Shown here in pieces: positions 44,355 through 55,208 of a stretch of DNA of 64,000 nt; within the stretch, counting starts at the first letter, position 1; each line of letters starts with the position of its first letter. This DNA is from an uncultured Campylobacterales bacterium (GTDB lineage Bacteria; Campylobacterota; Campylobacteria; Campylobacterales; Arcobacteraceae): NCBI GenBank assembly GCA_947503785.1, contig CANNFB010000006.1, positions 62,001-126,000 on the forward strand, in the 5' to 3' direction. The notes under the pieces are model-generated. The model searched no databases. It was not told where the DNA came from and saw only the letters and a program-made list of their open reading frames with translations. Both the position numbers and the translations under genes were made by a program.

Positions 44355-45716
44355 ATGACTATACTCAATCTTTTTAAAATAGGAATTGGACCATCAAGTT
44401 CTCATACAGCAGGACCCATGATAATTGCAGAAAACTTCTGTACTTTAATAAAAGAGCAAAATTACTTTCCAAGTATAACAAGACTTAAAATAGAACTTTT
44501 TGGTTCTCTTGGATCTACTGGAATTGGACATCATAGTGATATTGCTGTTTTATTAGGATTACTGGGACATCATCCAAAAACTATTGATACAGAAAAAATA
44601 GAACACATAATCAAAGACATAAAAGATTCTTCACAAATTAAACTATTAAATGAAAAAAGTATTAACTTTTCAATAAAAGATGATTTAATATTACATCAAA
44701 GAAAAGCCTTGCCTTTTCATCCAAATGGAATAAAAATATCAATTTATAATGAAAAGGTAGAATTATTCTCAAAAATCTATTATTCTATAGGTGGAGGAGA
44801 AGTTATAAGTGAAGAGGAAATAGGCTTAAAAAAAACAGATAAAAAATCTCTACCTTATAACTTTTCTAGTGCTAAAGAGCTACTAAAACTATGCAAAGAA
44901 AATAATCTTACTATTGCACAATTAGTCTATGAGAATGAAAAAGCATATAGAGATGAAGAGCAAACAAAAGATTCTCTTTTAGAAATTTGGCAGGTTATGA
45001 ATACTTGTGTTAGCAATGGATTAAATAGCGATGGTATTTTACCAGGTGGCTTAAATGTAGCTAAGAGAGCTTATAAAATACATCAAAAATTAAAAGATAA
45101 AAGAACAATAGATCCTTTAGCTTTTGTTGATTGGATTAATTTATATGCCTTAGCAGTAAATGAAGAAAATGCTTCAGGAAAAAGAGTAGTAACTGCCCCT
45201 ACAAATGGAGCTGCTGGAATTATTCCTGCAGTACTTCACTATATAATTAATTTTTTAGTAAACAAAGAAGATAAAGAAAAAGTTATAATTGATTTTTTAC
45301 TAACAGCAGGAGCAATTGGTCTTTTATACCAAAGAAATGCTTCTATTTCAGGTGCTGATGTTGGATGTCAAGGTGAAGTAGGAGTTGCTTGTTCAATGGC
45401 AGCTGCGGCAATGGCTGATTTTTTAGGTGCTACAATTGAACAAATAGAAAATGCTGCAGAAATTGGAATGGAGCATAATTTAGGACTTACTTGTGATCCT
45501 ATAGGTGGACTTGTACAAATACCTTGTATTGAAAGAAATGCAATGGCTGCAATGAAAGCAGTAAATGCTGCAAGAATGGCCGTAAATGGAGATGGGACAC
45601 ACTATGTATCTTTAGACTCTGTTATTAAAACAATGTTTATAACAGGAAAAGATATGCAAAATAAATATAAAGAGACATCTAAAGCTGGTCTTGCTGTTCA
45701 TTATGTTGAATGTTAA
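44355..45716 (+). CDS. sdaA: L-serine ammonia-lyase, single-chain iron-sulfur type
   Basis: 453-residue enzyme that deaminates L-serine to pyruvate and ammonia. The N-terminal beta domain begins with [17 protein letters not shown] and the alpha domain has GANVGCQG-like cluster residues ([20 protein letters not shown]), [16 protein letters not shown] and a third Cys near the C-terminus. A 4Fe-4S cluster is bound by these Cys residues. It follows the amino-acid importer; serine or related amino acids feed pyruvate. The start codon has a CAAGGC ribosome site. Confidence 0.95.
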   Translation: MTILNLFKIGIGPSSSHTAGPMIIAENFCTLIKEQNYFPSITRLKIELFGSLGSTGIGHHSDIAVLLGLLGHHPKTIDTEKIEHIIKDIKDSSQIKLLNEKSINFSIKDDLILHQRKALPFHPNGIKISIYNEKVELFSKIYYSIGGGEVISEEEIGLKKTDKKSLPYNFSSAKELLKLCKENNLTIAQLVYENEKAYRDEEQTKDSLLEIWQVMNTCVSNGLNSDGILPGGLNVAKRAYKIHQKLKDKRTIDPLAFVDWINLYALAVNEENASGKRVVTAPTNGAAGIIPAVLHYIINFLVNKEDKEKVIIDFLLTAGAIGLLYQRNASISGADVGCQGEVGVACSMAAAAMADFLGATIEQIENAAEIGMEHNLGLTCDPIGGLVQIPCIERNAMAAMKAVNAARMAVNGDGTHYVSLDSVIKTMFITGKDMQNKYKETSKAGLAVHYVEC

Positions 45717-45878
45717 AAGTATAAAAATTAAATTATTTAATAGAATTATATTTTTAAGATACGATATTAATTCATCATATTCTTATTCTAATCACGCTAA
45801 TATAAAATAAAAAGAGGAAAAAATGAAAAATTCAAGTTTTGGAAAAAATTATTATTATCAATTCTAGGTATTACATTA

Positions 45879-48215
45879 TTGGTTTTTGGTCTTACAATGT
45901 TTTTGGTTAGTAAGTTCTCATATGAATCAGCACAAGATGCGGTAGAATTATTTATACAAGAATCTACGGGTAAGTATTCAGCAAAAATAGAAGCTACTTT
46001 AAACCACTCAATTACAGTATCAAAAATGATGTCATCAAAATTTGAATCAGCATTAGTAAATCATATAAAATTAGATGAACAAGAAACAATTCATTATTTT
46101 AAATCCATATTGGAAGATAATAAAGGAATTGTAGGAATTTGGTTTAAAAATAAACCTAAAGAATTATTTTTTAAAGAAAACAATGGTTCAAAGGGTAAAA
46201 ATGGATATGACAAGACTGGTCAATTCAACCCTTATGTAGTTAGATCAAATGGTGCACTTAAAGTAGACTCAGGTTCTCCTTATTCTAATGAATTAGAATG
46301 GATTGCAGGACCTAGAGAAGCCGGAAAAGAATATATTACAAAACCATATTTATATCCAGTTGATGGTGTAAAAATCATGATGACTACAATTGCAGTTCCA
46401 ATGTATTATAAAGGTGATTTTATTGGTTCTATTGGTGTGGATATTGCATTAGATGCTATTAACAAAATGACAAGTTCAATTAAAATATTTGATAATGGAT
46501 ATGCTTTTATAACAGATAGTTTTGGAAAGATAATTTCTCATCCAGAGAAAAATTTTTTAGGTAAGGATTTATTATCAATAATAAATAATGATAAAAATTA
46601 TGTAACAATGTTAGAAAAATCCAAAGAAGAGAAAAATCATATTTTCTATAAAGAATCTCAACAAGATAATATAGATTCAATGTATTATAGTAAAGGATTT
46701 GGAATAGCAGGTACTGGTCAAAATTGGACATTTACTATTACGGCACCTGTATCTGAGTATTTAGCTAATGCAATATTTATTAGAAACTTTTCTATAATAG
46801 CATCAATAGTAGGTCTACTTCTTATTGCCTTGGTAATTTTCTTTATAGTTAGAAAACTAAATACAAATTTGGCATCAATATCAACAGGACTTGACTCATT
46901 CTTCAAATATTTAAATAAAGAAACTTCAAATAGTAAGCCAATAGAGATTCACTCAAATGATGAGTTTGGAATAATGGCACAGTCAATTAATGAAAATATT
47001 TCTAAAATCCAAAAATCTATTAATGAAGATAATGATTTAATTGATGATGTAAAAGAAATAGTAAACAAGGTTAGTAAGGGTAATTTAGATTCAAGAATTT
47101 TAAAAGAGACATCTACAGAATCATTAAATGAATTAAAAAACCTTTTAAATGATATGTTAAATAATTTAGAAAAACTGGTTGGAATAGATTTAAATAAAAT
47201 TACAGCAGTACTTACAAAATATTCAGAAAGAGATTTCAATGGGACATTAGATGCGCAAACCTCAGGAGAAATTGGTAATAAAATCATCGAAATGAATAAG
47301 ATGATTACGGAAATCTTACAAACCAATCAAAAGGATGGTATTACATTACAAAACAGTGCAAATGAATTGTTATCAAATGTAGATTCACTATCAAGTAACG
47401 CTACAAATCAAGCTGCATCATTAGAAGAAACGGCTGCATCAATTGATGAAATCACTAGTAATATTCAACAAACAAATCAAAAAGCGCAAGAAATGTCAAG
47501 TATTTCTAATGATACAAAATCTTCTGCAGATGAAGGGCAAAAGCTAGCAAATGATACAGTAAAAGCTATGGATGAAATAAATGACACTGTTATTAATATT
47601 AAAGAATCAATTACAGTAATTGATCAAATCGCTTTCCAAACAAATATTCTTTCACTTAATGCAGCCGTTGAAGCTGCAACTGCAGGTGAAGCAGGTAAAG
47701 GATTTGCAGTCGTTGCAGCAGAAGTACGAAATCTAGCATCAAGATCAGCAGAAGCAGCAAAAGAAATTAAAGATTTAGTAGAAAATGCCACATCAAAAGC
47801 AGATAATGGTAAAGAAATTAGTCAAAAGATGATTCAAGGTTTTGCACAATTAGAAAGTAAAATTACACAAACAAATGAATTAATAGATGACGTAACAAAT
47901 GCAGCAAAAGAACAAAGTATTGGTATGACTCAAATATCTGATGCTATTAATCAATTAGATAGATTTACACAACAAAATGCTTTAGTAGCCGATAAAGCAA
48001 AAGGCATTGCACAAGAAACAAATAGTATTGCATCAGCAGTGGTAGCAAATGTTGCAAAAAATAGTTTTCAAGGAAAAGATGTTTCTCAAAAACCATTAAA
48101 AAAACCTATAGATAATTCCACAATTGTTCTAAAAGAAGCACCCAAACAAGTAAAGAAAAATGTAGAAGTAATTACGGCAAGTAAAGAGGCTAAGGATGAA
48201 TGGGAAAGTTTTTAA
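45879..48215 (+). CDS. methyl-accepting chemotaxis protein, N-terminus frameshifted
   Basis: Chemoreceptor of about 797 residues if intact. A dCache-type periplasmic sensor (about 40-290; [35 protein letters not shown]) is followed by a second membrane segment ([17 protein letters not shown]), a HAMP-like region and the MCP signalling hairpin ([20 protein letters not shown]). It ends DEWESF, a probable CheR/CheB tether. The natural start at 45823 (ATG after AGAGGAAAA) is out of frame by one A in a run of five; restoring it would give [20 protein letters not shown]. The open frame otherwise starts at TTG 45879, which would cut the first membrane segment. Confidence 0.88.
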   Translation: MVFGLTMFLVSKFSYESAQDAVELFIQESTGKYSAKIEATLNHSITVSKMMSSKFESALVNHIKLDEQETIHYFKSILEDNKGIVGIWFKNKPKELFFKENNGSKGKNGYDKTGQFNPYVVRSNGALKVDSGSPYSNELEWIAGPREAGKEYITKPYLYPVDGVKIMMTTIAVPMYYKGDFIGSIGVDIALDAINKMTSSIKIFDNGYAFITDSFGKIISHPEKNFLGKDLLSIINNDKNYVTMLEKSKEEKNHIFYKESQQDNIDSMYYSKGFGIAGTGQNWTFTITAPVSEYLANAIFIRNFSIIASIVGLLLIALVIFFIVRKLNTNLASISTGLDSFFKYLNKETSNSKPIEIHSNDEFGIMAQSINENISKIQKSINEDNDLIDDVKEIVNKVSKGNLDSRILKETSTESLNELKNLLNDMLNNLEKLVGIDLNKITAVLTKYSERDFNGTLDAQTSGEIGNKIIEMNKMITEILQTNQKDGITLQNSANELLSNVDSLSSNATNQAASLEETAASIDEITSNIQQTNQKAQEMSSISNDTKSSADEGQKLANDTVKAMDEINDTVINIKESITVIDQIAFQTNILSLNAAVEAATAGEAGKGFAVVAAEVRNLASRSAEAAKEIKDLVENATSKADNGKEISQKMIQGFAQLESKITQTNELIDDVTNAAKEQSIGMTQISDAINQLDRFTQQNALVADKAKGIAQETNSIASAVVANVAKNSFQGKDVSQKPLKKPIDNSTIVLKEAPKQVKKNVEVITASKEAKDEWESF

Positions 48216-48235
48216 AATTAGTTGACAAATATTAT

Positions 48236-48270
48236 GTATACAAAGAGAAAAATAAGCTCTCTTTGTATAA
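48236..48270. terminator. inverted repeat between MCP and LysE genes
   Basis: TATACAAAGAG pairs with CTCTTTGTATA around an AAAAATAAGCT loop, between two convergent genes. The T-tract is weak. Confidence 0.6.
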
Positions 48271-48275
48271 AACTT

Positions 48276-48902
48276 CTAGCTTGATGCTAACCAAACTCCT
48301 ATACCCATCATTAAACTACCTGCTACTTTATTTACTAATCTTACATTAGAACTATTTTGTAATAATTTACGAAGAGTCTTTCCCCCTGTTGCATAAATAA
48401 CTAAGCATGTAAATTCTAAAATTAGAATCATAACTATTAAGACTATCAACTGAGAAGTCATCGGTAACTTTTCATCTATAAAAGGTGGTAATAGTGCTAT
48501 AAAAAAAGCCCAACCTTTTGGATTTGCAATTGCTGTAACAAAACCTTGAATAGCTAAACTTTTTTTAGAAACATCAAAATTACACTCTTCTAAATTTATT
48601 GCCATTTTACCACGTGATAACCACATTTGAATTCCAAGGTAAAATAAATAAGCACCACCTGCATATTTTAAAACTAGAAATATACTTGGATATTTAAGCA
48701 TTATTGTAGCAACACCAATAACTGAAGCAGTAGCAACTAATCCAACACCTACTAACTCTCCATACATCATATAAAATGTTTTCTTTAAGCCAATACTCAT
48801 TCCCATGCTAAGTGAAAGTGTCATACACATTCCAGGTGTAATTGATACAACAAAAAAAGTAGGTATAAAAACAGCAAGCAATGCAAAATTTACAAAATCC
48901 AA
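48276..48902 (-). CDS. LysE/RhtB-family exporter (second copy)
   Basis: 208-residue exporter with about six helices, family motif TPGMCMTLSLSMGMSIGLKK near residue 22 and VTAIANPKGWAFFIALLPPF near 115. It likely exports an amino acid or related small solute. It is divergent from an XRE-cupin regulator, which is a usual control arrangement for such exporters. It is not closely similar to the other LysE protein in this window (35960). Confidence 0.9.
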   Translation of the reverse strand: MDFVNFALLAVFIPTFFVVSITPGMCMTLSLSMGMSIGLKKTFYMMYGELVGVGLVATASVIGVATIMLKYPSIFLVLKYAGGAYLFYLGIQMWLSRGKMAINLEECNFDVSKKSLAIQGFVTAIANPKGWAFFIALLPPFIDEKLPMTSQLIVLIVMILILEFTCLVIYATGGKTLRKLLQNSSNVRLVNKVAGSLMMGIGVWLASS

Positions 48903-49017
48903 AATAATCCTTTAAAAAAAATTATTATATACAAAAAAGAATAAAAGTACTGCTATATTAAAATCAAAGAACACTTTTGATAATCTAAACATAATATTAA
49001 ATAAAAAGGTAAACCTT

Positions 49018-49596
49018 ATGCCAAAAGAATTAAGCCTTGGAAAGAAAATAAAAGATTTAAGAATACAAAAAGATATGAATGCAAAAGAGTTAGCCCATAG
49101 TGCTAAAATTTCTGTAGGAATGTTATCTCAACTAGAAAATGGTCTAACGCAAGGATCGGTTGAAACTTTACGAAAAATAGCAAAGGTTTTAGATACAACT
49201 TTAGCTATTTTATTTACTGACGATGAAGAAATGGAAAATTCACAAATAACTAATGAAGAAGAACATGTAGTAAGAAAAGTAAACAGAAAAAAAATATCTT
49301 TTCCAGACTCTTTATATACTTGTGAATTATTAGTACCTGATTTGCAAGGAGAAATAGAATTTTCCCTAATAAGATTATCTTCAAATAGAAGTAGTGAGGA
49401 AACAGTTTCAAGTGAAAAAGGTGAACATTGTATATATGTTCTGGATGGAGAGATTGTAGTTACTTTAAATAAACAAGAGTATGTACTTCAAAAAAGAGAT
49501 TCGATTAGACTCAATCGCCAAACTCCCCATAAAATTGAAAATCGAAGCCTTAAAAAGGCTTCTTATATTTCAGCAATAACGCCTATTTCTATTTAG
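49018..49596 (+). CDS. XRE-family regulator with cupin sensor domain
   Basis: 192-residue regulator. An N-terminal HTH_3 domain (LGKKIKDLRIQKDMNAKELA, ISVGMLSQLENG) is followed by a C-terminal cupin (GEHCIYVLDGEIVVTLNKQE, LNRQTPHKIENRS) near residues 140-180. Such proteins sense a small ligand in the cupin and control amine or amino-acid genes. The divergent LysE exporter is its likely target. The last four bases overlap the convergent TrpD2-like gene. Confidence 0.9.
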   Translation: MPKELSLGKKIKDLRIQKDMNAKELAHSAKISVGMLSQLENGLTQGSVETLRKIAKVLDTTLAILFTDDEEMENSQITNEEEHVVRKVNRKKISFPDSLYTCELLVPDLQGEIEFSLIRLSSNRSSEETVSSEKGEHCIYVLDGEIVVTLNKQEYVLQKRDSIRLNRQTPHKIENRSLKKASYISAITPISI

Positions 49597-50486
49597 TCAA
49601 TCATCTCAAAAGCTTCTTTAATATCAGTAGATTTTTTTGAAGCTATTAAAAACATTGCAGCATTTAATTTTGCAAGTTTTTCTAAATCACTACTTGGATT
49701 TCTAGTCATATTTAAAGAATTTTCTTTACTTATAACCGTAGTAGATTTTTTATAATTTATTCCAAAATATTCAGGATCTATTAAATGTTCTGATATCTCA
49801 CGATCATTATTCAACCAATATTTACATTTAGAGAAAATCTCAGGCGTACCTTCATTTCCTTTTACAATTACTAAATGATCATAGTTTTTACCAAATAATT
49901 CATTATATTTTACAACATAGGGTTTATGAAAGGCTGCATTAATTGCATATTTTGAGTTTCCTGGATTTAATAGTTTTTCTACTGTATTAAAAGCAGTTCG
50001 TAAACCTAAGATATTTCTAATTTTTGTAAGATCACTTAATTCTTTAAAATAATCTGCTCTATCAAAATAATGAATATTATCATCAAACACAATATTTGCA
50101 TTTAATTCTTTAAGTGTTAAACCTTTTTTTGCAGGCTGTAATTCATCTCCACTTACAACAATATTTAAATCAAATTTCTTTAAATACTTTGCAATCAATG
50201 GTAAAATGTACGGATTATCCGCTTTTCCATCAAAGGGATAGCCTAACTCAATTGAGTTTTCTACAGTTTGTCTTTTAATATATTTTTCACATACTTCAAA
50301 TGTAGTTTTTAATTCTGCGTTAGTTTCAAGTCTTACTCTCCAACCTAGTAAGAATGCTGCAATTTGCTCGGAGTGAACACTTTGATTAAGTATACATTCC
50401 ATTGCATCTGCCATTTCAACATGAGTTAACTCTCTATTTGATTTGGGTCCTGTTCCTACTGCTCTAATATATTCATGAAAAGCCAT
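49593..50486 (-). CDS. TrpD2/YbiB-like phosphoribosyltransferase-fold protein (copy 2)
   Basis: 297-residue paralogue of the 23787-24704 gene: MAFHEYIRAVGTGPKSNREL, ELGYPFDGKADNPYILPLIA, LLNPGNSKYAINAAFHKPYV. The same order of motifs is kept over the full length. The TrpD catalytic loops are altered, so it is unlikely to make tryptophan. It is divergent from the nap operon with 200 bp between, in which the Fnr-type box lies. Confidence 0.72.
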   Translation of the reverse strand: MAFHEYIRAVGTGPKSNRELTHVEMADAMECILNQSVHSEQIAAFLLGWRVRLETNAELKTTFEVCEKYIKRQTVENSIELGYPFDGKADNPYILPLIAKYLKKFDLNIVVSGDELQPAKKGLTLKELNANIVFDDNIHYFDRADYFKELSDLTKIRNILGLRTAFNTVEKLLNPGNSKYAINAAFHKPYVVKYNELFGKNYDHLVIVKGNEGTPEIFSKCKYWLNNDREISEHLIDPEYFGINYKKSTTVISKENSLNMTRNPSSDLEKLAKLNAAMFLIASKKSTDIKEAFEMID

Positions 50487-50611
50487 TTTATTTCCTTAAA
50501 TTATTTATTTTAAAATAGTATCTTAATAATTTTTGCTCGTGAATGACATGTATCAATTTTAAAAATTAATTTAAATAGGACAATTTTTATCTTAATTAAA
50601 ACTTAAAATAC

Positions 50612-50653
50612 TTGACTTTAGTCAACATTTAGTACCATCTATGATGATATAAT
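50612..50653 (+). promoter_or_regulatory. Fnr-type class II promoter of the nap operon
   Basis: TTGACTTTAGTCAA (50612-50625) is a perfect palindromic TTGA-N6-TCAA box. The -10 is TATAAT (50648-50653) with an upstream TGA, 36 nt from the first base of the box. Transcription would start near 50660, 31 bp before the napA ATG. Confidence 0.87.
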
Positions 50654-50690
50654 TTCCATGTAAAACATTAACTTGATTAAAGGAGAAAAT

Positions 50691-53513
50691 ATGTCGCTAT
50701 CAAGAAGAGATTTTCTAAAAAGCTCAGCAGCAGCATCAGCAGCAGCAGCAGTAGGTATGAGTGTACCTGCTGAACTAGCAGCTAAAGCAAATGCAGCCGA
50801 AGGTGGATGGAGATGGGATAAAGCAGCCTGTCGTTTCTGTGGAACTGGATGTGGAATTATGCTTGCTACTAAAGCTGGTAAAATTGTTGCCGTTAAAGGT
50901 GATCCTGCAGCCCCTGTAAATAGAGGACTTAACTGTATTAAGGGTTATTTTAATGCTAAAATTATGTATGGTGCTGATAGATTAAAGCAACCATTACTAA
51001 GAGTAGATGCAAAAGGTAACTTTGATAAAAAAGGTAACTTTGCACCAGTTTCTTGGGAAAGAGCTTTCGATGAAATGGAAGTTAATATCAAGAAAGCACT
51101 TAAACATGCAGGTCCTGAAGGTGTTGGTGTATTTGCATCAGGTCAATACACTGTTATGGAAGGATATGCTGCTCAAAAAATGATGAAAGGTGGATTTAGA
51201 TCAAACGCTATTGATCCAAATGCTAGACACTGTATGGCATCTGCCGTTGTTGGTTTCTACCAAACTTTCGGAATTGATGAGCCATCTGGTTGTTATGATG
51301 ATATTGAACTTACTGATACTATTGTATCTTGGGGTTCAAATATGGCAGAAATGCACCCAATATTATGGTCAAGAGTTACTGATAGAAAGTTATCTGATCC
51401 TAAAAAAGTAAAAATTATCAACCTTTCTACATATAGACACAGAACTTCTGATATAGCTGACACTGAAATTATTTTCAAACCTAATTCAGATTTAGCATTA
51501 TGGAATTATATTGCTAGAGAAATTGTTTATAATAATCCAGAATCAATTGATTGGGATTTCGTTAAAGAACACATCGTATTCGCTGCATCACCTGTAAATA
51601 TGGGTTATGGTATGAGAAGAGCTGGTGAAAAGTCACTAGTAGATGGTAAATATACTGATCTTGAAATGGAAACAATTGATAAAGAAATGAAAAAAGTTGT
51701 TTCTAAAGATGAAGCACCTGCTTTAGCGCCTTATGGTTATAAAGAAGGCGATGTTATGGTTAATAAACCAGCTGGTCTTAAACACTGGGAAATTTCTTTT
51801 GAAGAGTACAAAAAATTCTTGAGCCCATATACTGCTGAATATACTACACAAGTTTCTAAAGGTAATCCTGACGAATCTGATGCTGATTTCATGAAAAAAA
51901 TCAAAGAAATGGCTGATTTATATATTCAAAAAGGACGAAAAGTAGTTTCTTTCTGGACTATGGGTATGAACCAACATACAAGAGGAACATGGGTTAACAC
52001 ATTAGCTTATAATGTTCACTTTTTATTAAATAAACAAGCTAAGCCAGGTTCTGGTGCATTCTCATTAACTGGTCAACCATCAGCTTGTGGAACTGCAAGA
52101 GAAGTTGGAACATTTGCACATAGATTACCAGCTGATATGATGGTAGCAAATCCTAAGCATAGAACAATTACAGAAAATGCATGGAAAGTACCTGAAGGTA
52201 CTCTAAATCCTGTTGGAAACCAACATATCATGAAAATTCATAGAGATATTGAAGATGGTGTTATTAAGTTTGCATGGGTAAATGTATGTAATCCTTACCA
52301 AGATACTGCATCTGCATCACACTGGATTAAAGCTGCAAGAGAAATGGATAACTTTATTGTAACTTCTGATGGGTACCCAGGTATTTCTGCAAAAGTTTCT
52401 GACCTTATCTTACCATCTGCTATGATTTATGAAAAATGGGGAGCTTATGGAAATGCTGAAAGAAGAACTCAACATTGGAGACAACAAGTATTACCAGTAG
52501 GTGATTCTATGTCTGATACATGGCAATGGGTTGAACTTTCAAAAAGATTTACAGTAAAAGACGTATGGGGTGAACAACCATTACGAGGTAAAAATAAAGA
52601 CGGAAGTCCTAAAAAATTACCAGATGTTATCGCAGCAGCTAAAGCTATGGGATATACTGAAGATACAACAATGTATGACATTCTTTTTGCAAATGAAAAA
52701 GCTAAATCTTATAAAGTTGATTTAGAAGATCCAATTCAAGCTGGTTATGATAACTCTGAAGCACTTGGTGATTCAAGAAATGTTGTTGGTTCAGATGGAA
52801 AAGTATTTAATGGATACGGATTCTTTATTCAAAAATACTTATTTGAAGAGTACGCAGAATTTGGTCGAGGTCATGCACATGATTTAGCTGACTTTGATAC
52901 ATATCACAAAGTAAGAGGACTTAAATGGCCAGTTGTTGATGGTAAAGAAACTCAATGGAGATTTAATACTAAATACGATCCATATGCTAAAAAATATGGA
53001 AAAGCTGGAACTGATTTTGCCTTCTATGGTACATTAGCAAAAGCATTAGCACAAGGTGATTTAAAAGGTATTACTGATAAAAACAAAAAACCTTTAAAAA
53101 ACAAAGCTAAAATCTTTGCTCGTCCTTACATGGATGCACCAGAAATGCCAGATGAAAGATACCCAGTATGGTTAAGTACAGGTAGAGTTTTAGAACACTG
53201 GCATTCAGGTACTATGACTATGAGAGTTCCTGAACTTTATAGAGCAGTTCCTGAAGCATTATGTTATATGCATCCTGAAGATGCTAAAAAATATGGTGTT
53301 AAACAAGGTGCTTTAGCATGGGTTGAATCTAGAAGAGGAAAAGTTAAAGCAAGAGTTGAAACTAGAGGTAGAAATAGACCATCTAGAGGATTAGTATTTG
53401 TACCATGGTTTGATGAGAAAGTATTTATCAACAAAGTATGTGCAGATTATACTTGTCCACAGTCAAAACAAACTGACTTTAAAAAATGTGCAGTTAAAAT
53501 TTATAAAGCATAA
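50691..53513 (+). CDS. napA: periplasmic nitrate reductase catalytic subunit
   Basis: 940-residue molybdenum enzyme reducing nitrate to nitrite. The start is ATG 50691 (residue 7 of the track ORF), after AAAGGAGAAA; a Tat signal follows ([20 protein letters not shown]). Cluster Cys residues are in CRFCGTGCG and GLNCIKGYF, the Mo-ligand Cys is in [12 protein letters not shown], and the nitrate-reductase C-terminal block has [13 protein letters not shown]. As in other Campylobacterota, there is an insertion giving 930-950 residues. It needs molybdenum cofactor from the MoaA pathway. Confidence 0.98.
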   Translation: MSLSRRDFLKSSAAASAAAAVGMSVPAELAAKANAAEGGWRWDKAACRFCGTGCGIMLATKAGKIVAVKGDPAAPVNRGLNCIKGYFNAKIMYGADRLKQPLLRVDAKGNFDKKGNFAPVSWERAFDEMEVNIKKALKHAGPEGVGVFASGQYTVMEGYAAQKMMKGGFRSNAIDPNARHCMASAVVGFYQTFGIDEPSGCYDDIELTDTIVSWGSNMAEMHPILWSRVTDRKLSDPKKVKIINLSTYRHRTSDIADTEIIFKPNSDLALWNYIAREIVYNNPESIDWDFVKEHIVFAASPVNMGYGMRRAGEKSLVDGKYTDLEMETIDKEMKKVVSKDEAPALAPYGYKEGDVMVNKPAGLKHWEISFEEYKKFLSPYTAEYTTQVSKGNPDESDADFMKKIKEMADLYIQKGRKVVSFWTMGMNQHTRGTWVNTLAYNVHFLLNKQAKPGSGAFSLTGQPSACGTAREVGTFAHRLPADMMVANPKHRTITENAWKVPEGTLNPVGNQHIMKIHRDIEDGVIKFAWVNVCNPYQDTASASHWIKAAREMDNFIVTSDGYPGISAKVSDLILPSAMIYEKWGAYGNAERRTQHWRQQVLPVGDSMSDTWQWVELSKRFTVKDVWGEQPLRGKNKDGSPKKLPDVIAAAKAMGYTEDTTMYDILFANEKAKSYKVDLEDPIQAGYDNSEALGDSRNVVGSDGKVFNGYGFFIQKYLFEEYAEFGRGHAHDLADFDTYHKVRGLKWPVVDGKETQWRFNTKYDPYAKKYGKAGTDFAFYGTLAKALAQGDLKGITDKNKKPLKNKAKIFARPYMDAPEMPDERYPVWLSTGRVLEHWHSGTMTMRVPELYRAVPEALCYMHPEDAKKYGVKQGALAWVESRRGKVKARVETRGRNRPSRGLVFVPWFDEKVFINKVCADYTCPQSKQTDFKKCAVKIYKA

Positions 53514-53515
53514 TT

Positions 53516-53558
53516 AAGGAGGGTATGTTGTCGCAAGCATACTTAATCCTCAAATAAT
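53516..53558 (+). other. intercistronic hairpin and 10-codon ORF between napA and napG
   Basis: AAGGAGGG is followed two bases later by ATG (53525) of a ten-codon frame (MLSQAYLILK, stop). The same bases form a hairpin GTATGTTG/CAAGCATAC (one bulge). It may stabilise the napA mRNA end or act in translation control; no peptide function is claimed. Confidence 0.35.
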
Positions 53559-53574
53559 TAATAAAGAGTCAAAA

Positions 53575-54378
53575 ATGAACACTGGTAAAAAAAGTCCTAT
53601 AAGTGATAGAAGAAGATTTTTCTTAAACATTGCAAGAGCTACGGGTCTTGCAATTTTAGGGGGTCTTACTTGGAGTGCGTATGTTAGTGAAGTAATAGCT
53701 ACTAAACTAATATTAAGACCTCCTGGTGCTCTTAGCGAAGAAGATTTTTTAGCTACTTGTATTAAATGTGGTATGTGTGTTGAAGCATGTCCTTTTGATA
53801 CATTGAAACTAGCAAAACCAGGTGATAATAAACCTCTTGGAACTCCATTTTTTGAGCCAAGAGAAATTCCTTGTTATATGTGTCCAGATATTCCTTGTGT
53901 TCCTGTATGTCCTACAGATGCACTTGATATTTTCTCGGTACAAAATGATAAGAAAGAGTTAGATATAAACAAAGCAGATATGGGTGTCGCAGTTATTGAT
54001 GATAATAGTTGTATTGCTTTTTGGGGAATTCAATGTGATGCTTGTTATAGAGCTTGTCCTTTATTAGGAGAAGCAATTAGCATTGAATACACAAAGAATG
54101 AAAGAACAGGTAAACATGCATTTATGAAACCAGTTGTACACGCGAACGTATGTACGGGTTGCGGAATGTGTGAAAAAGCTTGTGTAACTGATAAAGCAGC
54201 AATCTTCGTACTTCCAAGAGTTGTAGCAGAAGGTAAAGCCGGTGATTATTACATCAAAGGCTGGGACAAAAATGATGAAAAAAGACTTGAAAATGCAACA
54301 AGTGAAAGAACAAGAACAGAAATAAGTAAAGATTCTGCAATAGATTCTTTAAATAGTTCAATGGAGGATTTATACTAA
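53575..54378 (+). CDS. napG: NapG, periplasmic ferredoxin-type quinol dehydrogenase subunit
   Basis: 267-residue iron-sulfur protein. A Tat-type signal (SDRRRFFLNIARATGLAILG) is followed by four 4Fe-4S motifs: CIKCGMCVEACP, CYMCPDIPCVPVCP, CDACYRACP and CTGCGMCEKACV. With NapH it passes electrons from menaquinol to NapB/NapA, which explains the lack of napC in this operon. Its ATG is 62 bp after napA and its stop overlaps the napH ATG. Confidence 0.96.
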   Translation: MNTGKKSPISDRRRFFLNIARATGLAILGGLTWSAYVSEVIATKLILRPPGALSEEDFLATCIKCGMCVEACPFDTLKLAKPGDNKPLGTPFFEPREIPCYMCPDIPCVPVCPTDALDIFSVQNDKKELDINKADMGVAVIDDNSCIAFWGIQCDACYRACPLLGEAISIEYTKNERTGKHAFMKPVVHANVCTGCGMCEKACVTDKAAIFVLPRVVAEGKAGDYYIKGWDKNDEKRLENATSERTRTEISKDSAIDSLNSSMEDLY

Positions 54379-55208
54379 TGAAAAATTTATTAGATAAATA
54401 TAGATTCTTAATAGCTAGAAGAATTTCACAGATTTCGATTATGGTTTTGTATGTAATTGCAAATGTATATGGAATAAATTTTCTAACAGGAAATTTATCT
54501 TCATCACTTTTAGTAGGAATTATTCCTTTAAGTGATCCGTATGCTGTATTACAAATGTTCGTAGCTGGTGCAGTATTGTCCTTTGACATACTTTTAGGTG
54601 CTTTTATAATCACAATTTTTTATATGACTATTGGTGGTCGTGCGTTTTGTTCTTGGGTTTGTCCTGTAAATATAATTACAGATTTGGCAAACTATTTACG
54701 AAGGAAATTTGGTTTTAATCAAATTCAGAAAAAACAACCAGCCTCTAGAAATATAAGATATTGGGTAATTGCGATAAGTTTAGTTATATCTTTTTCAATG
54801 GGAATTGCAGCATTTGAGTTTATTTCACCTATCTCTATGGTTCATAGAGGGATTATATTTGGTCTAGGTTTTGGATGGGCAGCAATACTAGTAATATTTC
54901 TTTTTGATTTATTTGTTTTAAAAAATGGCTGGTGTGGTCATATCTGTCCTCTTGGTGGAGCATATTCACTAATAGGTAAATTTAGTTTAATTAGAGTTCA
55001 TCACAATGCACCTAATTGTACAGCTTGTATGAAGTGTAAAGAAGTTTGTCCTGAAAGCCATGTTTTACATATGGTTACAAAAACTTCTATTCCTGTATTA
55101 GATGGGGAATGTACAAATTGTGGAAGATGTATAGAAGTGTGTGATGATGATGCTCTTAATTTTTCAATTAAGAATTTTAAAAAAGGAAAAGATAATGAAG
55201 TTAGGTAA
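54378..55208 (+). CDS. napH: NapH, membrane quinol dehydrogenase subunit
   Basis: 276-residue membrane protein with about four helices, two CxxxCP loops (FCSWVCPVNI, GWCGHICPLGGA) thought to take part in quinol oxidation, and two C-terminal 4Fe-4S motifs on the cytoplasmic side (CTACMKCKEVCP and CTNCGRCIEVCDDD). It overlaps napG by one base and napB by 14 bp. It is NapG's membrane partner. Confidence 0.96.
   Translation: MKNLLDKYRFLIARRISQISIMVLYVIANVYGINFLTGNLSSSLLVGIIPLSDPYAVLQMFVAGAVLSFDILLGAFIITIFYMTIGGRAFCSWVCPVNIITDLANYLRRKFGFNQIQKKQPASRNIRYWVIAISLVISFSMGIAAFEFISPISMVHRGIIFGLGFGWAAILVIFLFDLFVLKNGWCGHICPLGGAYSLIGKFSLIRVHHNAPNCTACMKCKEVCPESHVLHMVTKTSIPVLDGECTNCGRCIEVCDDDALNFSIKNFKKGKDNEVR

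Noticed and set aside
45879-48215. Treating the chemoreceptor as a full pseudogene
   Set aside because: Only one base is missing at codon 2-3; more than 770 codons remain open with all domains, so I keep it as CDS with a flagged start.
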